Assembly (NCBI GenBank): GCA_037355855.1
Contig: CM074759.1
Location: 5,580,001-5,644,000 of the forward strand
Reading direction: 5' to 3'
DNA from: Pseudo-nitzschia pungens
Lineage: Eukaryota > Bacillariophyta > Bacillariophyceae > Bacillariales > Bacillariaceae
DNA: 64,000 nt
In this document: piece by piece, positions 8,712 through 19,027 of the stretch
Numbering within the stretch: the first letter of the stretch is position 1
Layout of the letters: every line of letters begins with the position of its first letter
The notes under the pieces: generated by a model
What the model saw: only the letters and a program-made list of their open reading frames with translations
Database searches by the model: none
Told to the model about the DNA's origin: nothing
Program-made: the position numbers and the translations under genes

Positions 8712-11546
8712 ATGCCTCCCCCCCCGCCAGCTTCCAGGCGAAAAAGGTCTCCCTTGGCTAACACTCCTTCAAACAAACGCGCCTTTACGGGGACCCCTTC
8801 CCGCCGACTACCTGCTGGTTCCGTTCTTCAGGCTACTCCCTCTCCCCCTCCCTCTCCCCGTACAGCTAGGGATTCACTCCCTTCTGATGATGATATGTCC
8901 TTCACTTCTGCTGTGTCTACTGGTGCACTAGATGATGTTGATATGAGCACTGAGCAGTCAGGCACTGGGCATTCAGACACAGGGCATTCAGGCAGTGGGC
9001 AGTCCGACAGTGGGACGTCTGACAGTGGGAAGTCCAACAGTGGGAAGTCCAACAGTGGAAATTCCAACAGTGGGACGTCCAACAGTGGGAAGCCCAACAG
9101 TGGAAAGTCCAACAGTGCGACGTCTAGGGATGGCCAGCCAGGCTCTGAGCACTCAGACTCTAAGCACCCTCCTTCCAAGGTCTCTCCTTCCAAGTCTAGT
9201 CTGAAACAAGCTACTCTTGCATTTCTTTCTGACACACCGTCTGCAGAGCGACATGCCCTGCGCAAGAAAGCCCTGGCTGCTGCCAACAAAGCTCACTCAG
9301 ATTCCTTCCTCTGGTGCTTCTACGGTAAGGGGCCTTTTACTGGTCGTGCTTCCATTCCCACCCCTATCCACACTCTTCGTAAAACTCCAGCAGGATCCCG
9401 GCTATGGACTGGGTGTCCTAGTCCCACTCACTTCTTCAGCAAGAAAGATGGGAATGACAAGAAATCCATCCATGATGTCTGTCAGTCTGCCATCCCTCCA
9501 GCATATGCTCAAGCTTTTCCTGACAACCCTGAGTGGAGAACTGCTTCTGTGGAGTCCCTGGTTTCCCTTGCTTCTCTCTGCTTTCAAGCCTCTGCAGACT
9601 GGACCAAGCAACCTTCAGGACATGCTCTGAAGAGATGTCTTATTGGTTTGGCCAAGATGTCTCCTGAGTGTTTTGATGACCTGTATTGTGAAGGTAACCT
9701 TTTGCCCAGCACTGAAGGAAGAGTTTGGTTGGCAGCCAATCAGGTGCTTGGCTCCCACTGGCATTTCAAGAAGCGACCTCCTACACCTGCGCCAACTGCA
9801 GTTGATGATGCTTCCACTTCCAAATCAGTGTCCTTTCTTCCTGGTGGTGGTGATGCTACTGTCTTGTCCTCCTCTGCTGGGCATTTCCTCCAACGCCGAG
9901 GGGTTTGCTCCAGTGATTCTAGAGCTCCAGTGGATGTCACTGCTGGCACCAAGTGTTCTCATAGTTCTTATGTCACTCTGTCCCTTCCAAGGTTGATGTC
10001 ACAACGCCCTGGGGAACTATATGATGAGCTGCTCAAGTCTCTCAAGGAAGCTTTGGATCTTCTATGGACTGTTGACAAGCGCCTGGTGTTGTATGTTTTT
10101 CCCTCCAGAGCCAGGCTCAACCCCAAGGCCAAGCCTGTTACCAAGTTTTGGACGACACTTCCTGACAGGAAGACCTTGGAATTGTATGTTGCTCAGCTCT
10201 GGCTTCGCAGTAGAACTGCTCCTCATCTACGCTTCTTTGTGGGCCACAGTGCTTCCCTGGAGAAACTCTTTTCAGCACAATTGCTCCAGAGGCTCAGAGA
10301 CCGTGATATGGACCTGAAATATGACCACATACAGGCCCCAGTTATTGTCACATGTGGCTTTCTCCTTGGATCTTACATGCAGAGTTTTGATCTTGACCAC
10401 TACAACGAATTGCTTCAAACTCATCCCAGGTTTCAGGCGTGTCCTATTGCTGTTATCAGGAAGAATATCAGCCTTGACAACTCCAGAACTCCTGATCCCA
10501 ATCCGGTTCTGGCTGCTCATGTTTTATGTGATGCAACAAAGCGCGCCCAAACTGTTAAGCTCCTCAAAGCCCAGTTCAACCGTTGCAAACCTTCAGACAT
10601 TGCCTCTTTACCTGATGGTAAATTCTACAAGTTTATTGAGACAGCTACCAATCCTTCTGACAGACCTCTTCCCCCCTCCAAGCTCAAGACTGTTCGCCAG
10701 GCTAAGCACCGCCAAGCCAAATTTATTGAGAGCCATGAAACTGCTCCTGTTCTGGGGGTAGTTGATCTTGATCTTCCAGTTGACTTGGGCCAAGGGCTGG
10801 GTTTGAAGACACTGCGCAGTGTGCTTCTGGGTATCAGAACCCGTGACAATTGGTCATGGCCTCTTTTTCTTTCTGTTGATACCAGTTCATACCGAGGCGA
10901 GATCCTTGCTTTGTACAACATCACTACCAAGGCTGAAGCAACGGCCATGTTGTCTTTCCTGCCTATTTTTCTGGAAGCTCAGTATGGTTCTTGTGTTAGA
11001 CAATGGTTCTCTTCTGAGTGCTTGACTGAAATGGCAGCTTACCATTGGGATGATGCAGTCAATTGTGTTGTGGAAACTGCACCTGCTGCAGATCCACTGC
11101 AGGATGACTCTCTTCCCTTTTTTGGTGATGGGGATGCACGAGATTGGGAACTTGTTGATGATGACTTGTCAGTTGACCTTGCCCCCGACCTCACTTTTGA
11201 TCTGGATTTGCACTTTAACCTCCAAGCCCGTGCTGACAGTGGTGGTAAAGGCTTTGATGATTCTCAATCCATGGATACTTTAGCGACCGGCACTTCCAAT
11301 CTCACTGATGTCCAGGCCTCAGCGCCTGCAGGTGCTGTTCCTCCTGGCGGTGATCCTACCCATGTGGCCAAGACTGATGCCTCCCCTGGTATCTCTCCTG
11401 TTGTTCCCCCTGAAGTTCCTGCACCTCCCCATGATGCCATGGCAGGTGACCTCCCTGTGGCCTCTCCTGAGTCCTCAACTGCAGTTCCTGCTGCCGGTGG
11501 TGGGGAAGATGCAGCCTCTGCATTGAGGCTTGGAGTTGCTGCAATT
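8712..11546 (+). pseudogene. LINE A ORF1, first 945 codons (split by C2)
   Basis: ORF1 starts MPPPPPASRRKRSPLANTPS and encodes a protein of no family I recognise. Residues ~80-140 are low-complexity five-residue repeats of the type GKSNS/GTSNS (15-bp units). A conserved body contains WCFYGKGP, LWTGCPSPTHFFSKK and ECFDDLYCEGNLLPSTEG, and the C-terminus is acidic and Pro/Ala-rich. The frame stops being LINE at 11546 and runs 9 codons into the C2 LTR. The last 40 codons lie at 30584-30706; joined, ORF1 would be 985 aa. From about residue 375 it is almost identical to ORF1 of LINE B, but the part before is far more diverged. Role presumably RNA binding, by position only. Confidence 0.87.
11542..11546. 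repeat. Target-site duplication of C2, left copy
   Basis: CAATT here and at 30579-30583 flank C2. Removing C2 and one copy restores LINE A ORF1 in frame, matching LINE B. Confidence 0.9.
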
Positions 11547-12500
11547 ATGAAGATATTCGAGGTGGTGCTATGATCTGTGCTAGCAAGGCTCCTGCGTAGG
11601 AGAGTGTACTGGGGCTACAGTCAGCAACACCCAGTAACTGACTAACAGGTGCTGAGCTCAGTGCTAGAGCTGTGTGCTAATTGCTAGCATACAGGCTCAG
11701 CAACAGGCTCAGCAACAGGCTTAGCAACAGGCTCAGCAGCAGGCTTAGCAACAGGCTTAGCAACAGGCTTAGCAACAGACCTATCCTGCTTAGTATGGAT
11801 GCTAGCAGAATTTACTAGGGCCGCCGCGTACGATTTGTACCAATCGTACGTACCCCGAGTAAAGCACCTGTTATGGTGTAGCTAAATGCTACAGGGTTAG
11901 GGTTGCTAAGGCTACGAGATACTGGAAGATGCTAACCTACCATGATAACAATGCTAAGATACGATGCTACCGCCGGGGCCAGGTCATTGGTGTATAATAT
12001 GTACCATGACTGGATGCCCGGCCCAAACAGTTACCCAACGCGCTAGCATAAGTGAGCTAGCATACGATTGGATCGCTAATAATTAAGCGGTGCTTAATTA
12101 AGCGAAGCTACGCTACGATACTCCGATACGCTACCCGTAGAATACAGTACCAGAGCTACAGAGCTCTGTTATTATCCGAGTTATCGGAGCGCTGTCACGA
12201 TACGATACAGAGCTGAGCGCTTTGGCTCAGCTCCCCTTTATTCACTCTTTTCTTTATGCTCTAAAATAAACACACCTATCATGCCCTCCCTTACGACCGA
12301 TTCCGATGTACCTCTAGGGAAGTGCCTTGTATTGCCTAAGTGTATGCAATAGACCTTGAACGGTCCACTGTAGACTCACCCTTTGCCAGGGATGTATGTG
12401 TTGTTATTGTTAAGGCTTTCCCCTATTTTTCCAGTACGCAGTACAAGATGTTTATCTACGATTAGACCCTGAAGACCGCTGACGAGCGGATATCAACGCA
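11547..12500 (+). repeat. C2 5' LTR (954 bp)
   Basis: The LTR starts ATGAAGATATTCG (or TGAAG one base later) and ends CAACGCA. It is unusually rich in GCTA-type motifs and short palindromes, for example GTACGATT-TGTACC-AATCGTAC near 11847 and AATTAAGC-GGT-GCTTAATT near 12080. A possible TATA-like TGTATAATATG lies near 11990, and a polyadenylation-type AATAAA near 12265. No TG...CA ambiguity affects the 5-bp duplication by more than one base. Confidence 0.9.
11691..11780 (+). repeat. 12-bp minisatellite inside the C2 LTR
   Basis: About seven to eight copies of GGCTTAGCAACA or GGCTCAGCAACA in a row. The same array is in the 3' LTR at 29769-29858 with the same copy number. Confidence 0.88.
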
Positions 12501-13421
12501 GTTTATCAGACCCACCGCTCGACCCACTTCTACGAACCGGGACGCCGGCTAGAGCGCGTGATGAAACCCAGCTGGCTGATCACCACTGGCATCCATGCCT
12601 ACACTTGGATGTAAAACCTCAGCTGAAACTGGACCAGCAGCTGACATCGCGAGATCCCTGATGTTAATGGGGAGCCCTTCCCCAGACCCGCGAACCGACC
12701 GGAGTCCGCACATCCACCTCTGCGGATCTATTGATATTCATATTCAGTAGCTGAGCGTCATGATGGCTCCATGGAGGCTCAGTCCGGTGGGGAAGGAGCA
12801 GATGGACGTGGAGAAAGCAGCGTCCATGATTCCCTGTTATTTTACAGGATTCAAGGGGACGTTTGCCGGGGATGGAACAACGCTGGAAAAGAATTTTCGT
12901 GGAGACAGACCACCACGTACTTTCCAGTGAAGACAGTGTCCAGCAGACCAAGGACATGACGTCAGTCCCATCCGAAACAACGAGGCGCAGACAACCTCAA
13001 ATCTGCCATACCATTGATTTTTTGATTTTAGCCAAGGGAATTTGGAATCGGACAAGCCAAGAACCCTGAGATCTATCATATCTCAAAATCAAATCGATTG
13101 GTCCAGAGCAGAAAGACCGAATAGAATTCTTCTTTTTGGTCGTAACCAACCATTTGGATACCTTGCTAGCCAACCATCGAATCGGAACCATCGATGCGTA
13201 TACCTTTTTAGACGTTGACACGAAAGTGTTGACACCAATGATGACGTGATACATGATACCTTTTCTTTCGAACGTCGACACGATACCCTTTCTTTTTGGT
13301 TGTCATCGATATCGATGCAGACCTTCGATTGACAACTTGGGTGGAAACAGTCCCCACCACAAAAGAATTTTTGGTTTAGAAACTGAAGCAAGTTAGTCAC
13401 TCAGAGCAAGTCAATACAACC
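12501..13421 (+). other. C2 leader between 5' LTR and gag
   Basis: A 920-bp untranslated leader starts GTTTATCAGACCCACC. The same start follows the LTR of the related element C3 (54934 onward), so it is probably the primer-binding region, though it lacks the TGG expected for pairing with a tRNA 3' end. The rest (12640-13400) is also conserved with C3 and contains no convincing ORF. Confidence 0.6.
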
Positions 13422-14348
13422 ATGGCCATGCAAACTAGAAGACAAGCCGCTGCAGCCGCCGCCGGAGACGGCGCTGCTGGAGCTGTCCCTGGAGCTGGAG
13501 GCGGCGCTGTCCCTGGAGGCGGCGCTGTCCCTGGAGTCGCTGGTGCCGCCGTTGTTGGAGCGCTGCCCCCTGTTGGAGCACTGCCCCCTGCCGGAGCGCC
13601 TGGAGTTCCCCCTGTTGCTCCTACTGTATTTGGAGTTTCCAGGATCCAGCAAGAACCAAACCTCAACATCCAACCACGATCTGATATGATCCTGCTTGCT
13701 GTTGCTGAGGAACTGAGAGCAATGTGCAACGAGAATACAGCCCGGATGGCTGCTGACCCAATCCCCAAATGGGCGATGCCCTATGAGAAATATGCCAAGA
13801 AAGCCATCGACGCAGTAGAAAAGGAGCTTGGCACCGAGCAATATGGTTACAAGTACCTTCCGAACAAGGTGTCAACCCCGCTGACATCAGACTATCGACC
13901 TGAAGTTGATGTAACCGCCGAACTGGATCCAAGCAAACAGAATTACTACCAAGGATTGATTTGCGTCTTGAGGTGCTTGTGTGAACTTGGGCGAATGGAC
14001 CTGGTCATGCCTGTATCTCTTATGTCTAGATACCTAGCGCAAGCGCGGACAGGGCATTTGAATCAAGTATTACACATGTTCGCTTATCTCAAGGCGCATG
14101 CCCGATACAAATTGGTGTTTGTTGACGCCGATCATGCTGGATGCAAGGCAACAAGAAGATCCCATACAGGAATTATTATGTTCCTGAACAGGGCCCCTAT
14201 CCCGTGGTTCAGCAAACGCCAGACCACTGTTGAGACCTCAACCTTTGGATCTGAGATTGAGCAGGAAAAGGGGCACGAGCAGCGGCATCAGCAGCGAAGA
14301 CGACAGCAGCATCAGCGGACCTGCATGTCTACTAGACATCGAATCTGA
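13422..14348 (+). pseudogene. C2 gag start fused to RT/RNase H fragment
   Basis: The frame begins MAMQTRRQAAAAAAGDGAAG, an Ala/Gly/Pro-rich gag N-terminus shared with C3 (55818). At about residue 115 it switches without a stop to the end of a copia RT: KVSTPLTSDYRPEVDV, then ICVLRCLCELGRMDL. It continues into RNase H, with FVDADHAGCKATRRSHTG and VETSTFGSE. The whole rest of gag, protease, integrase and most of RT are skipped, and a further stretch before FVDADHAG is missing. After STFGSE the sequence becomes unrelated. The fusion looks like a recombination product. Confidence 0.8.
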
Positions 14349-15006
14349 GCATTTATGACGCTCGACGGCCTATATGTTTGCAAGTATTTGCAAAAAGTAT
14401 CTCTGAAACCACCACTATCCTCAACAAGACGCCCATCGTTTCTCGTGACAGAAGAAAAGGTGTCATCGGTAGTGCCCGAAGACTGGTCTACGAGAAAGAA
14501 AGCGCAAACGATGTGCTGTAAGGGATCGATAGCCAAATCCATGACAACGGATCGATAGCAACGGATCGATAGCAGCAGACGCTAGACGCGAGGATTTGCA
14601 GCAGACGCTAGACGCGATTCACAGCGGATGCTAGACGCTCCTTGAAGAACGTCGGAGACAATATGGTTTATGTCTGTCCTGGCAGCAAACGAGCAGCTGC
14701 AGCGAACGCAACAGCAGCAAGAGGACGACGTCGATGTTCTGACAGGAGAGAAGCCTACAGCAACCTGGACGCATGGCTTTGGAGCAGAGGGATAGGCGCA
14801 GATTGGACCCGCAGCGCATTGTTAGAGACAGGGCGCTGAACTGAAGGCGATCTAATGTAAGGAGCACTGTGACGCTCACAGAGCTCGTGACTTACAAGGA
14901 TAGAGGATACAGGATGGTAGATATAAGGATGACCGATACAAGATATGAGCAAGGGCAGCATGCTATGAGCGACAGCAACGATGCTCGTTGATAGACCTGC
15001 TATGGC
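14349..15006 (+). other. C2 interior without a recognisable gene
   Basis: Repeated 'ggatcgatagca' and 'gcagacgctagacgcga' motifs (14520-14640) and scattered short frames. I see no protein family here. Confidence 0.5.
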
Positions 15007-15513
15007 GTGCTCTGCTACGAGTGTAGCACGGCTGCTGGTTGCAACATGATTCTATTGGAAGACCAAGTCACCTCCCACGTGGATTCTCGTACAGATCCAG
15101 TTAGGAAGAATTGGTTAATCTATTTCCATGAAACACTACATTTTGGGGACAGGCTACAGCACAGCTTGATTTGCCCCAACCAAGTTAGAGACTGTGGACA
15201 CAATCAAGTGGATGAGACGACAAGACAGTTTGACCCCAATTCATCTCATTCAATCCACATCGAGCATACTGCTGAAGATGGAGACGAAGAGGTCCCGACA
15301 CTAGATATTAAGCTCCTGCTTAATGGTGTTGTTTCCTACTTCCCCTCCAAGCGCCTCAGAGAGAAAATACGGACGTATGACCATGTAATTGCTACAGGGG
15401 ATGCCCCCTGGAATCCAGCAAGACCGAAATTTCAGCAAGCTGAATCAGAAATTCACCAATCACACCCTTATTCCCCCGACTCGACCAAGTTTGTCCCTGC
15501 CGTTCAGCAATAG
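15007..15513 (+). pseudogene. C2 protease-side pol remnant
   Basis: A 168-codon frame contains HVDSRTDPVRKNWLIYF, LQHSLICPNQVRDCGH, RQFDPNSSHSIHIEH and NGVVSYFPSKR. In my reading these match the region following the protease active site in diatom copia polyproteins, from memory of that family's pattern. The active-site Asp itself is not seen just upstream, and the frame ends without joining integrase. It is a remnant. Confidence 0.6.
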
Positions 15514-16595
15514 CGGCAACAACAGACCAAGGTTAATACCCCGACAGGCAATGTGCCTCCAGCAGGAATCGGACCGGCACCGATTTCGACCCCTTCCAAG
15601 ACGAACAAGCGCAAGTTGGAGCCCGTCGGAACACGGTCCAATTTCAGTCCCCATTTGTACGACGAGCCTCTTCGGAGCGACGAGCTGATTCTCCCGCCGC
15701 ATGATTGATATGAGACGATACGAGAAGTACAAGCTGTGGAGCCTCCAGCAACTCTGTACCCGCCATGATCTGACCCCATGTGCGATCGCATCCGACTCAC
15801 GTCTGGATGCGCGGCTATCTTCTCTCTTTTCGGGCGATTCCTTGAAGACTTGCGGGGACGATGATGTAGACGAGGATCCAGTACCAAGTCTTACAATCAA
15901 CGCCCTGCATACCCCTTTGTACGAGCGCGCCTACACCGACGGACGCGAGCGATTTGAATTGGATCCCCGTTGCAGGGATTCTCCTGTGCCTGTTATCCGT
16001 TTACAAGCATGTCCAATGGGACGATGCAGACGAACCAGTCGATCCCGAGCTCCCTACGATCTCCAGACGACGGCAGGAGCAATGACGCTCTTTGATGGAC
16101 CTGTATTCAGGACGCCCACCTGCCGTGAGTACATTGTACTAAGAACCACTGCTGAAGAGCCAGTAAGCAGCGGAGAGCGCAGGAGCGCAAGTACTAGTAG
16201 AAGACCAAGCAAGACACCACATCAGACAGCTAGGACAGAATGGCGTGGTACTCCTGTTAGTACTACCAAGACCTGTGGGGACTTGGCCTCTTATGGCGTT
16301 CCCTGCTATCAACCCGCATACTGTCCCCTGTTATGAATTGAACGACAACCAGGGCTATGAGGAATTCATCCCCATCCACAGCAAGGAGCAAGCAGCTGAT
16401 TGTCTGAAGATCAAATATCCACCAGTCGTTCAATCAGCCGCACTGTCCTTTCCAGAACAGAGCAGAGCTCAGCATAGGGCATCTCAGCAGAAGCATTCGG
16501 AAGAAGACTGCCCGGAAGAGATCCCTCAAGCAACTTTGGGCATTCTGTGGTGAGCTTGTTACAGGTATCAGCCAAAGGATTGTCTACAGTGATCC
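15514..16595 (+). other. C2 interior, decayed
   Basis: Open stretches of up to 211 codons (15701-16336) encode an Arg/Ser/Thr-rich sequence that I do not recognise. Given flanking protease-side and integrase-side remnants, this is probably the decayed integrase core. No D,D,E pattern can be picked out. Confidence 0.4.
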
Positions 16596-16596
16596 A

Positions 16597-16803
16597 GCAT
16601 GCATGGAAAGAACTCCGTTTGAGTTAGTACATGAGCACATGCCGGACATCTCCTTGTATCAAGCACACGAGTGGTACGATTTTGTCTATCGAACTGATCT
16701 CTCTGATGGTACAGAGAAGCTCGAACGCTGGCTTGGTTCGTGCGCACGCATGTTTGGAGGTGGCCACTGTCACTGGATCCTTACCGAAGCAGCCCTGTGC
16801 TAG
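16597..16803 (+). pseudogene. C2 integrase C-terminal remnant
   Basis: ERTPFELVHEHMPDISLYQ, EWYDFVY, LERWLGSCARMFGGGHCHW and ILTEA follow the pattern of the segment after the integrase core in copia polyproteins (R-T-P-x-E-L ... T-P-D-I-S ... W-Y-D ... G-R-W-L-G ... Y-W-I-L-T). It then hits TAG; another frame continues with ARAVTEAE. Clearly frameshifted. Confidence 0.65.
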
Positions 16804-16992
16804 AGCTGTCACTGAAGCAGAATGAAGAGCCCACGACGTCAAGAGGGCAGTGAACTCGTTCGACCAAGCAGTTGAATCCAAGATCGGGGACAAGCTTTAG
16901 AACACTGATGTTCAGTTTCAACAGGCATATCCCCAAACCCTGAGGAACTATTTGAGAACCACCGGGATAGTTGGCCAGACGATTCAGCTACC

Positions 16993-17401
16993 ATGGCAGA
17001 ACCAGAAGCCCCTATCCCAGATGTGGATGAGTTCGTACCCTACGGGGACACTTACGATGAGCATATTGGAAATAAGGCCATGATCCAGAGAGGAGACGAA
17101 CGGCTCAAGTGTACTGTCAAGTTCAGCTGACGACGAAGGCCGTATGTTCACTCTACTGGATGCGATCATAGACCATGAAAAGGATGAGACGGCAGTTACC
17201 AAGGAACGAGCCTGCAGACACAGAACACTGTGGCTTACTGCCGATACCAGACGATTGCGGGATGCAACCAACCTGAATGCTGACAGTGCTCCGCTTACAA
17301 GAACGCTTAGACCAACACAAGTGCTCCGGCTGCAGGGACGTTCAGTGGAACGGCTGTATGTTGGACCAATACGTATGTTGGACCAATACGAAGAAGCGTA
17401 A
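16993..17401 (+). pseudogene. C2 pre-RT remnant
   Basis: 16993-17130 reads MAEPEAPIPDVDEFVPYGDTYDE and ends KCTVKFS before a stop. From 17144 another frame has MFTLLDAIIDHEKDETAV. Both resemble the linker before the RT in diatom copia elements, with the segment between them deleted. There is no RT catalytic motif downstream. Confidence 0.55.
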
Positions 17402-17539
17402 CGGAGTTGCGTGTGACGACTCACAGCAATGGAAGCGCAACAGCGTCGCGCGGAACAGACGATTGCAAACAGCACCCAAGTTGACACAAGACAGGCAGCT
17501 AGGTGAGCGCATGGTAAATGCTCGTACGGAATATACGAC

Positions 17540-18270
17540 CTAGCAGTGCCTCAAGTACTTCGGGTGATGCTGATTGCTAGGACCGACTGGATGTAATCCA
17601 GTTACTTCGAACGACGCTGATTGCTAAGACTATATTTCAGTTACTCCACTACGGATGATGCTGATTGCCACGACCGATTGAATACGCCCGATCGAATATC
17701 TCAGCAGTGCCTGATGTACTACAAACGGCGCTAACTGCTACGATCGATTGAATGTATCGATTGAGTGTATCGATTGAGTGTATCTATCGAAGACTATTCA
17801 ATTCAGTCCAGCAAAAGGATCGGACTATTCAGCCCAGAGACGCATCGAAACTGCTAAGGCAAGGAATATATGGTAAAGAATCTAAATGTATTGCCTTGTA
17901 GCATGGTGTTGGATGCGACGATTACTTAACAAGATGAATACAGAACTGCTGTTCCGGGGACAACCAAACGATTGAATCGGCCGTCCTGTTACAGGAGCAG
18001 CGTGGTTTTGAATATATGACCTACGAATCGATATGATTTACAAATCAGGAGCTGCCGTTCCGATGACTGTGCTACAGGAGTGGCGTGATTCGATATTACA
18101 TGATCTACGAACCTATACGATCTACGAATCAGGAGCTGCTGTTCCGACGACAGTATTACAGAAGCCGACAGGGTCTGCTGTTCGAAAGACAGTATGACAG
18201 GGCAAGCAGCATGATTCGAATTGCCGCATGATTTGGATTGATGCTAAGAAGTGACAAGCGATCCCATGCA
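17540..18270 (+). repeat. Decayed tandem repeats in C2
   Basis: Loose ~60-bp repeats contain GCTGATTGCTA(G/A)GAC and GATTGAATGTAT (17540-17800). Then come repeats with AGGAGCTGCTGTTCCGA and 'ctacgaatc' (17930-18200). No gene is seen. Confidence 0.55.
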
Positions 18271-18360
18271 GACTATTGGAATAGTTCCGTGTTGGAGAGC
18301 TTGCTCACGATCGAACGAATGAACGAGTTGCAGGAGCAGCTCCCAGAATGAACAACTGAA

Positions 18361-18597
18361 ATGAAGAAACGATTTATAATAGGAGACCGAGTGGAACAGT
18401 GGCAGTTATACTGTTCCGGGGACAGCTTATTCACGAACCATGTCCAAGAAATAACAACGACCAAGTTCGGGGACCAGTATGGTCCAACAGCAACCAGTTC
18501 GGGGACCGGTATGGTCCAGATGAACTGGGAGCTCCGGATGATGGGTGTGCCTATACAAGGATCTACCAATGTATTATGTGACAACGAGTCTGTTGTT
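18361..18597 (+). pseudogene. C2 RNase H remnant, 5' half (split by LINE B)
   Basis: The end reads MNWELRMMGVPIQGSTNVLC then DNESVV, the C-terminal copia RNase H segment with its last conserved Asp. The coding continues in frame at 28642 after LINE B. Confidence 0.7.
18577..18597. repeat. Target-site duplication of LINE B, left copy
   Basis: A 21-bp sequence beginning TGTGACAACGAGTC is exactly repeated at 28642-28662. Up to three bases at one end could instead belong to the LINE 5' end. Confidence 0.9.
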
Positions 18598-18629
18598 TTA
18601 TTTTAATATACGTATTTAAATAACTTTAA

Positions 18630-18671
18630 TCACCAAAGGTGAAACTAAATTACTCAGTCTGTAACCAGACT
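18630..18671 (-). ncRNA. Double hairpin in LINE B 3' tail
   Basis: Same two stems as in LINE F: AGTCTG-GTTA-CAGACT (18671-18656) and TCACC-TTT-GGTGA (18642-18630), read on the minus strand. Confidence 0.75.
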
Positions 18672-19027
18672 TTAACGTCGCCTCCATCATAGAGTCAGGA
18701 CCCCAAGTGGCAGAACGACAAATTTTCAAACAAACCTTGAACATCAAGCAGGGAAAAAGACAAACAAGTCCCACAAACTAGGGACTTGAGAGAAAGTGAG
18801 ATGGGAATGTGGATATTGGGATAAGAGCCAGTATCAAATGGGATGGGACAGGATGAGAAGCAGGAACAGAAGACAAAACCAAGGTACAAAGTGTAATCAA
18901 CCCTGAGGTCCAGTAAGCCAGGCTCTGAGAAGAGCAGCCTCTTGTTGGTATGGCTGCACTGGTGGGACAGGCGCTGCATACTGCTTCCTTGCAAGGTGGA
19001 TGGTTGCAAGCCACTGCCGCTTGGCAG

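Noticed and set aside
8828..9289. 153-codon minus-strand ORF rich in FPLLDFPLL repeats
   Set aside because: It is the antisense reading of the 15-bp repeats in LINE A ORF1.
11890..11900. TTAGGG-like motif in the C2 LTR as telomeric repeat
   Set aside because: A single occurrence within GCTA-rich sequence; no array.
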